Both the position numbers and the translations under genes were made by a program. From the NCBI RefSeq assembly GCF_027943255.1, contig NC_072895.1:30974001-31038000 (forward strand): a stretch of DNA of 64,000 nucleotides, given 5' to 3'. The notes beneath the pieces were generated by a model. That model was given only the letters and a program-made list of their open reading frames with translations, made no database searches and had not been told where the DNA came from. Shown here piece after piece: positions 1-11,422 of the stretch. The number at the start of each line of letters is the position of its first letter. The first letter of the stretch is position 1. This DNA comes from Anastrepha obliqua. Lineage: Eukaryota; Arthropoda; Insecta; Diptera; Tephritidae.

Positions 1-2
1 AC

Positions 3-255
3 ATAGCGCAGCGAATAAAGATCCAGCGGCTACGTTGGCTGGGTCATGTTGTCCGAATGGGTATAAACGCACCGGCTCCGAAAGTATTCGATGCGGTACT
101 ACCTGGCGGTAGCAGAGGAAGAGTAAGGCCCCTTTGCGTTGGAAAGATCAGGTGGAGAAGGACTTGGCTTCACTTGGTGTATCCAACTGGCGCCGGTTAG
201 CATGAGAAAGAAACGAGTGACGCGCTTTTTAAACTTGACCAAAATCGCGTAAGCG
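3..255 (+). pseudogene. LINE 3' end (RTE-like C-terminal tail), truncated by window edge
   Basis: The translation in frame 3 reads QRLRWLGHVVRM and then a Gly/Arg-rich stretch. After a one-base frameshift near position 133 it continues LRWKDQVEKDLASLGVSNW. This 'LRWLGHV..M ... GRPR.RW..QV..D' tail is typical of the extreme C-terminus of RTE-type insect LINE polyproteins, downstream of the reverse transcriptase. The frame is broken by the shift and by a stop just after SNWRRLA, so it is a dead copy. It is followed by an AAGAAG-rich tail near 270-290, as expected at a LINE 3' end. A sister copy lies at 58690-58880 and a different but related tail at 61056-61495. The clade assignment comes from memory of the motif. 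Confidence 0.7.
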
Positions 256-774
256 GTTATCGCGCATATCAAAAACAAGAAGAAAAAGAAGTCTGCGATC
301 CTTTCTCAATATTTTATGCACAATAGTTTTTGGAACTCACAGAGCAGCCGCTTGTTTGCAGGTTATCGTGCAAAATTGTTGCGTCGAGTTCAATATTTAT
401 ATTTGTTCATTTGTTCTCGATATCTGGTTGGGCCCCGGGCATGACTTGTTTGTCACCGAATTTGTTGCCCAGAAACTTCACACTCAGGAACGTATCTTGT
501 CATCGCTTGTGGCAGTAAGTAAATATCGAATATTATAAGATGAACAAAATTTATGACGAGCTGTTGCACTCGAATCATTGCCCATGAAATACGCTTCGTT
601 GGCGAACGCACGTTGTTCATACGCCCGCTGTAACATCGCGATGAAATAACCCGCATGTTTGCTAAAATAAAAATAATGCTGCGTGTTTGCAACACGAAAA
701 CAACTTAATTTAGTTCATCTCTCCCTAGGAAGGACTTTGAAATAAGGGTTGGAATACTGGCGGGACATTGTTTC
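256..774. other. Unassigned AT-rich stretch
   Basis: After the AAGAAG tail I see no recognisable coding sequence, terminal repeat or tandem repeat. Short open frames on both strands have no family motifs. Confidence 0.4.
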
Positions 775-1090
775 ATCCCAGCTGCGTGGTAGCTAAAATG
801 GGATTGGTCTAGAACGACGCGTGTGATTCTTGCGAAGAAGAAAGCGGTACGTTAGAACACCTCCTTTGCCACTGTCCTGCTCTAAGCAGATCTTATTTCA
901 ACTGCCTGTGATCAGTATACTTTTCATCACTGGGGGATATTGCTGACGAAAGTTTAAGCTGTTTGCTAAAACTAGCCAAACCTCGTATTGCGAACTTTAT
1001 TTAAAACGACTCCAGCAACACTGGCAGCACTACGGACTCTTGTGATCTATGTGAGATCTATTCGGATCAGCCAGACTAACCTAACTTAAC
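775..1090 (+). pseudogene. LINE 3' end with CCHC zinc knuckle (I/LOA/R1-type)
   Basis: The frame reads KMGLV, a stop, then CDSCEEESGTLEHLLCHCPAL near 820-885. This is the Cys-Cys-His-Cys knuckle found after the RNase H domain of I/LOA/R1-type LINEs. A short tail (LLKLAKPRIANFI) follows and ends in a stop. The 3' untranslated part ends near 1090 with AACCTAACTTAACCC-like sequence, the same style of 3' terminus as the LINEs at 17.9 and 28.4 kb, with no poly(A). In-frame stops show it is a pseudogene. Only about 300 bp survive, so it is strongly 5'-truncated. Confidence 0.65.
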
Positions 1091-2029
1091 CCGCACGAAC
1101 AACGAAGCTAACGCATTCCCCTCACCGCTCATACGCTCAGCGGTTAGGGAGAAGCTTTAAATTTACGAGTAAGACCCAATTCTTCCACCGGACAGCCTGT
1201 ACGTATGTATGCAGTGGGTATGTATGTATGCACTTAGTGTACGCAAGTAAGCCTGCAAGCAAAAATATTTTCATTCTTCATATTTTGGAAATTTTTCCCG
1301 TGCTGGCTGCTTTTGAGATGTTTCGTATCTTTGTATTTTTGTTGGGTTTTGCCATTATTTTCGTGCGCATTGTTTAGTCTCGTATTGTTATTATTATACC
1401 TGCTACGTTGTTGTTGCTACAAGTTGTGATTGTCAACATTGTTTTCTATTCAATGCGTTCATAATTTTGTCTAATTGTGATTGTTTTCATTATGTGCCTT
1501 TTCGAATTTTTCTTTTTGCAGCATTTTTTTCTTGATATTTTTTTTATTTTTGGTTTTTTGTATTTTTTATATTAAACCAGGTTAATGTATGACCTTTGTT
1601 GTTGCATACTAGTAAATGGCATTATAATGACGGGAAGGTATTGTGCTGCCCTTGACGATTGTATGATAGTCGATTCTATTGCAGACAGCACTGTGGGGCT
1701 ACGTGCCCCGCATACGTCCACTGCGTCATTCGTTCTAGCAACTGGAAAAAAGAGAAAGAAAAATGAAAATTAAATAAACCTTACAACAAATCAATTTGAT
1801 TTAATTTGGGTATACTACATATTTCTATTATGCGGGTTCAGCATTCATGAAAGAAAGGCTGGCAAACCTTTACACCCACATAAACAAAGCAATTCAACCT
1901 AATGAAAGTTTCCTTGAATTGGGTCGTACAATTTGCGAATACTGCGAATTCTATTAACTCTTTATTGGGTTTAATAATAAAATCTAACACCTGATAGGTC
2001 AGGGGTCGCTACATTTTCAAGGTATGTTT
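1091..2029. other. Unassigned AT-rich spacer
   Basis: A T-rich stretch (about 1260-1580) and otherwise unremarkable sequence. There is a GTATGTATGTATG microsatellite near 1203-1233. I see no supported gene. Confidence 0.4.
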
Positions 2030-2338
2030 GGAATTGGCGCATATGCCCTCTATCAGGTGTTTGGTCAACCTTTTCTCTCAATTCTTAGTGCACGACTTGA
2101 TGTTGTCCTACCAATGCGAGTACAGGGGCCTAAATTGACACCATCATTGCAGTTGATTTTAATGGAATTTTTCATTGGCAGTAAAGCATTTGGAATTTTT
2201 CATTGGCAGTACACCCCGTTGTTTGTATTGCTTGCCGAAGGGTGGCCGCTTTAGGAATGAAGCGTTTTTCTGTCTGAGTAACGAGCTTGTGAACAACCAA
2301 ATGGTGGATGATGCACAAATCCCTGCGGTTACTGGTTT
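2030..2338 (-). mobile_element. tRNA-derived SINE, full length but strongly diverged
   Basis: Read on the plus strand, this follows the 59371-59661 SINE module by module. It has GGCGCATATGCCC and AGGTGTTTGG (the 3' tail), then GACTTGATGTTGT near 2095, the ACAGGGGCCTA block near 2125, TTGCCGAAGGGTGGCCGC near 2231, and a remnant of the tRNA-like head near 2300-2335 (AAATGGTGGATGATGCAC). It is therefore an old copy in reverse orientation, with the head at about 2338 and the tail at about 2030. Inside it a 20-bp piece, GGAATTTTTCATTGGCAGTA, is present twice in tandem (from about 2163 and 2191). It ends about 20 bp before the mariner terminal repeat at 2357. Confidence 0.6.
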
Positions 2339-2598
2339 TTGTATTTCGAGCAATTCGCCATAAAGGGTGATCAATTTAGATGCACGTTCAAGTTTTTCCA
2401 GTTTCAGAAGGCAGATGCATTTTTTGGTAGCGTTGCCAGTATCTAAACTATAGAAATTGATTAAATATAGAATAAAATCAATTTTGAGGTATCGGGCTTT
2501 AAATTGAAATAAAATAACTAGAATTCAAATCGATTAGGAAATCTGTATTATTTTGTGTAGAACCATTCATGACATTTATTTTTTAAACATAGTCCCTT

Positions 2599-3000
2599 TC
2601 AAATATTCGCCGCAAATGCGCCGAAATTCCGCCATCCGTAAAAACTAATTTTGAATGACTCGCTGGGAGACTCCGGTCGGTATCTCGTGCATAACTTTCG
2701 TAATGTTGTTGCGCAATGCCTCAATTGAAGCTGGTTTATCCACAAAAAATTTAGGCTTGACATATCCCACAAATATAAGTCCCAAGCTGTGATATCACAC
2801 AATCTTGGTGGCCAACCCACTGGTCGGAGATTAGAGATAAATTGCTCACCGAGACGGCGGCGCAGTAAATCCATTGTTTCACGGGCTGTATAGCAAGTAG
2901 CGCCGTCTCGTTGGAAACAAATGTTGTGGAGATCACGAGCTTCAATTTCCGGCATCCGGCATACGGCAGCGTCGTTTATCATTGTACGTTAGCTTTTGCC
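2599..3000 (-). pseudogene. DD41D mariner transposase, C-terminal half
   Basis: The minus-strand frame contains RTMIND, EIEARDLHNICFQRDGATC, LLRRRLGEQFISN and VGWPPRLCDITAWDLYLW. QRD carries the second catalytic Asp, and the third Asp is the D of AWD, spaced as in the intact-looking copy at 13.9 kb (41 residues between). Past the third Asp the frame degenerates where the family normally has its VYADKP-type segment. It is the catalytic C-terminal part of a cut-and-paste transposase. The N-terminal part of what is probably the same element is found beyond the piggyBac at 5408-5556. Confidence 0.7.
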
Positions 3001-3249
3001 ATTTACTCTTTGCATTTTCCCACGCCTATTCTTATAATGTACCAGCTTTTCAGGTAGTCGCACGCTACCCTACAAGTGATAGGCAGATGTGCAACTACCC
3101 GAGCCCTATGACGTCAAGAACTGACGTCATAAGATACCTTGGTTGTAATGTGACCGTGTCTTTGGCGTCTATTTTATTTAGTATCCGCTGAGTTGTTGAG
3201 AAGTGTAGACGATTTCAGTGTGATTAAAAAAAAACTAATTGAGAAGAAA

Positions 3250-5077
3250 ATGGAAGAACTATCTGAGCAAGAATTCGCAAGGTAAACTTATGTAAAATTA
3301 GTATTTCAGTATAAATTTACGACCTTGATGAAAGTAAAAAAAATGACTTGTTATGTATTTCATTATTAGGTTGACTGCTGTAGAGAGGTCAGCGTATGTG
3401 GCCGCGTACTGAGAGATGAGTCAGACCCTGAGAGTTGCACGTCAGATAGTGAGGATGAAGAGTGGTTTCAGTTAGCGAGAGAACAGTCACAACGTCAGAC
3501 TGAAGCTTCTGACAGTGAAGAGATACCAGGTGACCGTGATAGCGAAGTCGAGCAAGAAGAAGATGACAACGAGCCTACTGAAGTGAACACATCACATGAA
3601 CCTGGGCCTGATTTTCTTGTGGCCAAGGACGGTACAAGATGGAATAAAACACCAAACTCAATTCAACGTCAAAATGCAGCTCGAAATATAATTCGCCAGA
3701 GATGTGGTCCTCATCGAAGCACGGAGACAGTAGCAATCTTGGCAACTTTCAAATTGATTGTCACGAATGAAATGGTTGATATTATTATACGACACACTAA
3801 CAGGAATTAAAATGGGGTACCAGAAGTATAATGAAGCACATCCTAAAAAAAAACAGTACGAGTGGAAGGATTTGACGCCTACAGAGATGTACGCATTCTT
3901 AGGAATTCTCCTCACGAGTGGTGCAAATAATTAAAACGTTGATCATACCACGGACATGTGGAAAGTAAGTGAGTACCCATTATATAGAGCTACAATGGGA
4001 ATCAATCGTTTTAGGAATATTTTGCGATTCATTCGTTTTGATGACGCTAACACTAGAGAAGCCCTGATAAGTCATGATACAGTTGCACCAGTACGTGATA
4101 TTTGGACGATCCTAAACACAAATGTATCACAACTCTACAGACCATCTGAGTGTTTGACGATTGACGGGCAGTTATATCCATACCGAGGAAGGACAAGATT
4201 CACGCAATACCTTCCATCGAAACCCGCCATATATGGAATGAAGGTTTGGTGGATTTGCGCCTCCGATACTTCATATCCACTTCATGGACAGACATAGGAA
4301 ATCATCAGAGGGTCGTGAGACGAATCAAGGCCAACGAATAGTGAAGGATTTAGCCGTCGCTTACAGAGAGAGGGTCCAATAGGAACAACACAATGGACAA
4401 TTTTTTTATGACGTTACATGTTGCCAAGCATTTATTGACTAGAGACGGCACACTGAAAGCAAATGAAAAGTGATGAGAGTCGATAGTTAGAGAGAACAAT
4501 ATTCTTCGCTATTTGGATTCCAGGATCAAGTTACCATCTGCTCATACGTGCTTAAGAAAAATAAATCGGTTGTACTTCTAGCAACAATGCATTCAGATAT
4601 GACCATTTCAATAGATCGGAGAAAGAAGCCAGAGAAAATTTTTATAACATCCTGGGCATAGCGGTTCTCGCAGAATACATCACTACGAAAATAATAAAGT
4701 GAGACCAAAAAAAAAACTAATCAGAGGCGATTATTTTTACGCCAACTCAGCGAAGAATTGTGCCGACCTATTATTGGAGATCGATTAAGAAATTCTCAGA
4801 TAACAAGACATTTCGCTACACGAGATGCAATTGAAAGTGTCATTGAACAACCTCTGGCACCTTCGACTGTTGCATCGACCAGTCAACATCAACCATAAGC
4901 ACTCGATAATTCCGGACGAAAAATAGTTGTAGGGTCGTGCTACATATAATATGTTATAAAGGTGAATTTAGAAAGAGGAGGAAAACACGAAAATCATGCT
5001 CAGAATGTAATAAGCCTGTTTGTGACGAGCATTCAAAATCTTTTTGTAAATGTCTTCAATGTTTTAATGTTCAATAA
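3250..5077 (+). pseudogene. piggyBac-like transposase pseudogene
   Basis: The start MEELSEQEFAR at 3250 is followed by a consensus donor (GGTAAAC, 3282) and an ATTATTAG acceptor (3369), so a short intron is likely. Then comes an Asp/Glu/Ser-rich N-terminal region (to about 3580) and the segment DGTRWNKTP and NIIRQRCGP, typical of the DDE_Tnp_1_7 family. The core follows: MWKVSEYPLYRATMGINRF (3956 on), then LTIDGQLYPYRGR with the first catalytic Asp (about 4158), then TMDNFFMTLHVAKHLL with the second (4396). Near 4633 RRKKPE is joined directly to ENFYNILGIAVLAEYITT, which removes the region that carries the third catalytic Asp. The C-terminal cysteine-rich finger SCSECNKPVCDEHSK...CKC is still readable and ends at a stop at 5077. 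Several frameshifts and stops are present. It is inactive. Confidence 0.85.
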
Positions 5078-5407
5078 ATATTTTTCATAATTTTTTTTAT
5101 CAATAATAGTGATATGTTTGTAATTCTAGATACCCTTTCTCCAATTTTACACTTTCGATATGGATTTTATTACAACTACAGCACGAACAATACACTGGAA
5201 TCAAGTGGGTACCCTGGTTATTGAACAAGTGCGTTAATTAGTTTGACCCCCAGCAATCAAATGCTATTTTTATAAAAAAAAAAGTTGAAAGCATAGATCG
5301 ATGTAGAATTGACCAAATAACGAGGATCCGGGCGGAAAAAAATGTATCAAGCAGTGTTTGAATTGTACTATCTCAAAGATGGAAAAGTTTACCCGGATAC
5401 CCGGTTA

Positions 5408-5556
5408 TTGACATAAGGGTTCAGCCAAAAATGGGCCTCATCGCTGAACACCAAAAGTGGCCTAAGCGCACGATGAACACTTTTCACAGAGCGTCGATTT
5501 TCGTAACCCAATTTTACGATTTGTATAGGTTGTTGAGTCGTAAGTCTTACGGTGAT
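5408..5556 (-). pseudogene. Internally deleted DD41D mariner transposase, N-terminus
   Basis: The minus strand reads TTQQPIQIVKLGYENRR, then SVKSVHRALR, then directly VFSDEAHFWLNPYVN. In full-length relatives about 140 residues (the rest of the paired helix-turn-helix DNA-binding region and the linker) lie between HRALR and the FSDEAHF motif, so this copy has a large in-element deletion. The copy at 49290-49420 has an almost identical join. The initiator ATG is mutated to ATC. Mariner similarity stops near 5408, where the piggyBac-side sequence begins. Confidence 0.65.
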
Positions 5557-5649
5557 GAAATATCAATGAATATGGAAAAGTAGTCACGCGTGATCTGTCG
5601 AAAAATCCCTATTGGAGAAATTACCTCAAATCTGATCACCCTTTATTTG

Positions 5650-8600
5650 TGTGCTTATATTGGCATATTTATGTAAGTGTGAATGGAATATAATTTTCGT
5701 TATGAAAATAAAATTATGACTGTAAAAACAAGAGTCCAAGGTCGATGGTTGAAATGTACATAATTATTCCAAGTATTTGCCATGATTTTAAAATTTCAGT
5801 GGACTTTATTAAACCAATTTTCATTTTTACCTATTTACTTTAAATTGTTTTTTGTTTTTATTTTTATTTGTAGGAATTCGTAATTATTTTGTTTTTTAAC
5901 TAATATTAAAACCACTGGATTAGTAATTACTTGCGCTTTGAAAATTTTAATTACTTTTGCAATTTTTATTTCATTCAAATCCATTTATTATATTTTACCA
6001 ATATTTTGAATTTGGAAGGATTGGTATGTAAATAATTTGATAAGCTTTACGCTTCACAGCCAACTTTTTCAGAGCGCATCTGGCCGGTTAAGCGAGACAT
6101 GGGTGAATATTAAAATTGAAAATAAAAAAAGAACATCCAAATTGCATGAAGTCTCATTTTAATTTACTCCTCTTTGTGGAACCTGAAACTTTTACTTTTT
6201 GCTTGGTAACTAAATTAGCCAGAGACTGTTTCAATGCTCTTTGAGAAATCAGGAGGGTTAAGGGAAGGCAAGAAGTATACCTGGCTTCTTTTATTGTATC
6301 TTATAAAGTAGAAAAATATTGGAATGAATACTCTCTTATGTACCCATCACTCCGAAGGCATGACCAAAATGTAACTTCATTTCATTGCAATGGAAAAACG
6401 AACATTACTGTTAGGTTTTTTAAGGTATATTTGAGGAAATTCAGCCACCTTTACGTTAGCGACCCGCATTCTGGAAACCACGAATATTATTTTTAATTTA
6501 CAGGCACATATTGCAAATCTGTTTGCTCATGTATGCGGCGACGTAATAACTGTATACGAGTAGGTATGGTAGCACTTCGCTAGGGCAGTATTTTGCACTG
6601 ATTTTTCACTGGTCTGTACCAGTCTGTGCGTCTGGTCTGTACATTTTTGAATATATGTAATTCAGAAAGTTCAAGGAGTCCCACTATAAATCTTTCAGAG
6701 GTTACTTAAAATAATCTCAGGTATTAATGAAAGACCCCAGATAAAAATCTGATGTGTGTTACTTTTCTAGTTCTCAAAAATTTTGGGGGAAAAAATTAAA
6801 TTTTTTTCGAAAAAAAAATTCTAAAAAGTGTATTTGATCCTTAAATATTAAAAAAAACAAACCAAGATATTTCACTTTAATTTAAGCCTTGTTGTTGTTG
6901 AGTATTTCTTATGAAATAATCCTAATTAGCGACCAGCACCGTTTTACTACCACTGTTCTCGTGTGATGATATCCTTTGTTTGTTTTTGTTTTTTGCTAAG
7001 TCAGACTCATTTTGTGAGATTTAAGCCTTAGTTAGCAAAATTTACAGGACAGAAAAAATCTTAAAATTATTAATATGTTTTGAAATTTGTTCTAGTTTAC
7101 TTGTTTTTATACCCAAGCTTACAAATAAAAAAAATTTCAGAAAAACTTGCGATAATGTTCAAAATACTTGGCTAACGTGAATTGGATATACCTTAAAATA
7201 TGAGAGAAAGCTTATGCCAATGCTTTATAAACATTTTCGCCATGTGGCTCAGTTGGTTCTACCCCTGAAAGTAATATACGATAACCGCTAGTGGACCCCA
7301 AGAAGATGAAGTTCTCTAGAGAAGGACTTTTTTTGTCGGGACAGACTAGCAAGTACAGCATTCAGACAAAATGAAATCCATTGTACTGCACTGGGATTCC
7401 CTTTTTAAATTTCAACGCGAACGCGCAATATTTGTATGGGCAAAGGAAAAGGGCTGTTTTAGGGGTTCCCCGGAAATTATTCGAATTGTTAAGATTGGTC
7501 CATGCGTTGTCGAGTTATGCGTTTATCAATACATTTTGCGATTCATTTTTATATTATAGTCTGGTGTCAGATAGCACTAGAAAGCAGAAATTACTGGCAA
7601 ACTTTTCTGAATTTCACCAAAATCGCTTAGAATCGCGTAATATTAATATTTCTTTAAAAGCCCAGCAGACAGTGAGCATTGATGCCTACAATTTAATCTA
7701 CTTTTATTGATCAACGGAAATAATTTATGAGGTGCGAGGCTGAAGCGAGGCTGAGTGTGCAAATAAGTAGCGAAGCAAAGTATGATTTTGTGAAATTATT
7801 TACTTGTGTGTGGAAATAAATTTTGTAAAGTAGCGTGAAATTACAAGAATAAATCATTGTGATTATTATTTTGTATTGACTACAAGTACCGTTTTATGTA
7901 CTCGTATGTGTCTATTCACATATCCATATGCGATTATTTCTGTTCGCAACTCCGTGGCTAAGCGAATCGCAGAGCAAAAGCAATTTTGATTTTATAAACT
8001 TGGCTGAAATATTGAATGAGAAATTATGCAGTTTAATGAGCCAAATGAATTGAAGCTTTTATATTTCAATTTACGCTCCAGTGGTTAGCAAATAAATGGA
8101 AATTGCATGTAGGCATGTGCGTATATATTAATTGCAACGCGGAAAATGAATTAGTTTAGGAAAAAAAGAAGCGATTTTTGATTGCATGTTGGATTAATTC
8201 TTTAAATAATTCACGCTGTGATAGCGTAATTTAATTTGATTTCATGGAATTTATTGTAAATCCATTGCAACAAATGCATTGGCGTATTTCTAATTTGAGC
8301 ATTTAAGAATTATTTGCGAGAGTCCTGAGGGACGAGACAGGATGCTTAGAATTATTGCGTCATTCTTGGCTTTTCATAAAACGAGCAGGTCGATGTTTAA
8401 ATTCAATGAAATAAACTATGTGTGGGGTATTAATTAAATTCTCGCTTTACTTTAAAAAGCTACACTGCGTTAAATAAGTATAGCACTAAGACTTATTGAC
8501 AAGCTTTGACAATTTTTGGAAGTTGAAATTTGGAAAAGGCTAACCAAAAAGCACCGCGAGAATGGTAACTCTCAAAAAACTGGTATTCAAAGCTCTGGAA

Positions 8601-8689
8601 AGTAGAAGGGTAGATAGTCAAGGAGGAAAGTAGAGAAGTGACAGAGAGAAAGATATAGGCAAGAATAGAGACAGAAACAGAGATAGCTA
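5650..8689. other. Unassigned AT-rich region, about 3 kb
   Basis: AT-rich sequence with homopolymer A/T runs. GGTCTGTAC occurs twice near 6611-6640. A stretch near 7231-7256 (TGGCTCAGTTGG) superficially resembles a tRNA A box but has no B box. Open frames around 7371-7710 show no family motifs. I support no gene here. Confidence 0.4.
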
Positions 8690-9915
8690 GTCATTATAGA
8701 CTCTCTGGCAAATCTGAAAATATTCTCCAGTTTGAGAAAGTGAATATTACTCATTCTTATGATCTCGGAACCAAAAATCCCTAGCAAAGACGGGACACTC
8801 ACAGAAAAAATGCTCAGTGCTATCCGCCTCCTCTTAGCAAGGCAGGCAATTCATGTCCTCAACGATTCCAAAGGTGGTCATATGCTGGACCCCTGTATGC
8901 TGTAGTAGTACCGACCATCCACCGAACATTTTTTCAACCAAGTTTTAGAAGAAATTCCGACAGTTTTCTGTTCGGGCTTGCCAAAAAATAATTTGTTGTT
9001 CTGCAGCGTTCAAGACTGGACCGTTTCTTTATATGTAAAGTGCATACAATTATGATCCAATGATCCAATTCATGATTACTGTAGAATTTCATTCGCTCTG
9101 GTTCTTGTGGGTTAACCGCTGATCCGCTGTTGGCCAATTCATTGGCTATTTCATTTCGTTGAACACCGCGATGTACTGGAACTCATACAAGTTCAATTAC
9201 ATTCTTGCGCAATATTTGAGGTTTGCGTTGCAGAGCCTTCAGTGCAGCCTGACTGCCACTAAAGACTCCAATCTATTTCCCGCTCCATCTCCTCTCAATT
9301 ATCCATTCTGCTACCTTGAGAATGGCAAAGATTTCCGTTTGAAAAATAGTTGCACCTCCTCCCATACTTATTATGATACTATTGTTTAAGTGCCGCCCGG
9401 CTCCAGAAACTTTTTAATTCTTGGACCCATCGGTAAGGAAAATATCTTTCAAGCCTCTCTGAATGCACTCTGGATTACTTTGTTATCCAATTTCCTTCCA
9501 AATGACACTATGGTCATAAGATCGTCCCTAAGTGCCAACAACAATGGATACTGCTCAGATAGCATCAAAGAGAAATCTTTCTTTGTTCCGAACTTCCGTG
9601 TTCATGCCAGAAATCATATTTATCGAGTCTATGCATTGCTGTTTTACTTCCTGCAGTATCTTAAGATCCACGAGATCACATCAAGCATAGCGTTCAGGGC
9701 ATCGCCGGAGGTTGTCCTCATGGCACCTGTAATGTGTAAACGTATACTTCTTTGCAGTCTGCGTAGTTCCTGATGTGTGGACTTGATCGTAGTGTGTCGC
9801 CACCAAACCACAGAGGCATAAGTGATAATTGGTCTGGTGAGTGCTGTGTATATCCACAGGGATATTTCTTTCGCATTCAGTTTTAATAATTTTTTTAAGA
9901 AAATCCAGTTCATTT
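8690..9915 (-). pseudogene. I/LOA/R1-type LINE, 3' half (RT end, RNase H, zinc knuckle)
   Basis: In minus-strand order, 9850-9650 encodes WIYTALTRPIITYASVVWW and then RLQRSIRLHITGAMRTTSG, the end of the reverse transcriptase. An RNase H region follows with VFSGSQAALKALQ (usual motif SDSQAAL, Asp changed to Gly) and VPVHRGVQRNEIANELA (usual WVPGH.G..GNE.AD). Downstream, at about 8850-8800, lies the zinc knuckle (CLPC...STEHFFCECP), followed by a C-terminal tail. Frameshifts and stops are numerous. The reverse transcriptase start and the endonuclease are absent, so the copy is 5'-truncated at about 9915. The RT end resembles that at 50.9 kb, so the two belong to related families. Confidence 0.75.
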
Positions 9916-10559
9916 CACTATAAAAACCAAGTTTTAAACTTTATGCGAATTTAAGAAAAAATCACACAATTTTCGTGAAAAATTTCCGTTTTTTTAACAA
10001 GAAAGGGAAAAGCAGAAGGAAAATTTGAAGTTATGTGGTGTTATAGCCAATTGAATTTGAGTGAAAAAATCGCATTATTTGTTTTCTAACCTTATGTTTT
10101 ATGTTTTTTGCTAACGATGTTTTTTTCCACATAAAAAAATGTCGAGCATTTATTGCAAAGCTATAAGCTTTAAATTTCTGATATTTCAACTGAACAAAAT
10201 CAATTTGTACTCATTATTTTCAAGCTAAAGCGCACAAAGTTAGAAAAAACTATCACCTTCCAGATTTGAGCTTTGGGGCACACGAAAATTTCGCGAATAC
10301 TTCCAACAACGTCAGTTAAAAACAAACAAAAAAATGTTCTAAAATCACCGCAATTTTTGAGCGTATTAAGTTTACATTTTGTTATACAAGGTGGCGCATT
10401 GATTAACCAATTGAGTTGTGAATGGGTTTTTTACTAAATAAAAAAAATGATTTTCAACGATGGAAATCGCACCCTACTGTTTGTTTGTTCGTATACTGCA
10501 GCAGTATAGTTCACAAATGGCAAATATGATTGGAAAAAATATAAGTTTTCTGATATCCT
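9916..10559. other. Unassigned AT-rich spacer
   Basis: A/T-rich sequence with several A and T runs. I saw no coding motif or clear repeat boundary. Confidence 0.4.
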
Positions 10560-10720
10560 CCTCCTTCTTGTGGTGTGCATCTTAATGTTGTTGCACAAAT
10601 GGAGGGACCTACAGTTTCTAGTCGACTCCGAACGGCAAATGGTTTTTATGAGCGCTTTTTCATGACAGAAATACACTCGGAGGTTTGCCACTCTCTGCCG
10701 AGATGCGAGAGGTATTAGAA
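10560..10720 (-). mobile_element. tRNA-SINE tail fragment (reverse orientation)
   Basis: It matches the body and tail of the SINE at 59371-59661: GTGGTGTGCATCTTAATG near 10570, AATGGAGGGACCTACAGTTT near 10599, TCCGAACGGCAAATG near 10627, and ACACTCGGAGGTTTGCCA near 10673. The tRNA-like head is missing. It faces a second fragment of the same family at 10745. Confidence 0.7.
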
Positions 10721-10744
10721 AAAAACTTTTTCTTCATTTTTTTT

Positions 10745-10885
10745 TCTTCATAAAAATATCTGCCGTTCGGAGTCGGCTTGAAACTGTAGGGCCCTCCATT
10801 TGTGAAACAACATCAATAGGCACACCACAAATAGGAGGAGGAGCTCGGCCAAATACCCGGAAAGGGTGTATGTATATATATAGCT
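10745..10885 (+). mobile_element. tRNA-SINE tail fragment (forward orientation)
   Basis: The plus strand reads CTGCCGTTCGGAGTCGGC, then TGAAACTGTAGGGCCCTCC, then CACACCACAAATAGGAGGAG and GCTCGGCCAAATACCCGG, and ends in GGGTGTATGTATATATATA. This is the 3' module of the family in the opposite orientation to the fragment just before it. The two truncated copies meet head-to-head in a T-rich stretch at about 10721-10744. Confidence 0.7.
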
Positions 10886-11419
10886 TTGCGCACTGCGTAT
10901 CAGTGGTGCCAGACGGGCACATCATAATTCAGAACTGGCCGGCCATTTGTTTTAAGCGTCGCCAGCAACATTTACAATATTTGCCTTTCCCCCATATTCT
11001 ACCGGCTAGCGATTTGAGAACCTTGTTGCGATTTTGGACCTTAATGCCAATTGCTGTTTTTTTTGGCCTTGTTACCGGTGGTTATTGCTATGTCGCCAAA
11101 TTTTACGTTTGGCTGTAGTTTAACCTCATTCGTCCCGATGGGAAAGAGGTTCGCCATGGACTTACTTGGTACGAGAAATTTGGCGATTCCTCGTGGGGAA
11201 ACAGTGAGAAAAGCTGGCGAGATAAACGTTCACTTCAATTTCAAATAAGGGTCATTCATTTCGGTAAGTAGACCTGGCTACCATAGGAATGTCGATTGGT
11301 TCATTGTTGCTGTCGATGTTAGCTCCACTTCGATTACTTACATCGAGCACCGATCATTTTCTACTTCCGCCTGAAGCATATGTTGAGGCCCTATGCTCCC
11401 AAGAGGTATGAAACAATGA
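10886..11419. other. Unassigned spacer
   Basis: Mixed-composition sequence upstream of the mariner at 11.42 kb. It may include unrecognisable 5' mariner sequence. I see no supported gene. Confidence 0.35.
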
Positions 11420-11422
11420 AGT

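Larger units (their letters stand above)
2357..5646 (-). mobile_element. DD41D mariner, interrupted by a piggyBac
   Basis: Both ends carry the same terminal motif. The plus strand begins ATAAAGGGTGATCA at 2357, and the complement of 5630-5646 begins AATAAAGGGTGATCA. On the minus strand the 5' part (5556-5408) encodes a mariner N-terminus (TTQQPIQIVKLGYENRR, then HRALR) fused to FSDEAHFWLN, the first-catalytic-Asp motif. The 3' part (about 3000-2599) holds RDGATCYTARE and the third-Asp region. Between them lies a piggyBac transposase remnant on the opposite strand. The simplest reading is a mariner that already had an internal deletion (N-terminus joined to the first-Asp motif) and later took in a piggyBac. 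About 40 codons between the halves are missing or unrecognisable, and I could not define a TTAA target duplication. Confidence 0.55.

Noticed and set aside
5200..5400. Repeated phrase ACCCxGGTTATTGA as piggyBac terminal repeats
   Set aside because: The two occurrences (about 5213 and 5396) are direct, not inverted, and no partner was found at the left side near 3050.
7231..7260. tRNA-like A-box sequence TGGCTCAGTTGG
   Set aside because: No B box at the right distance and no acceptor-stem pairing found.
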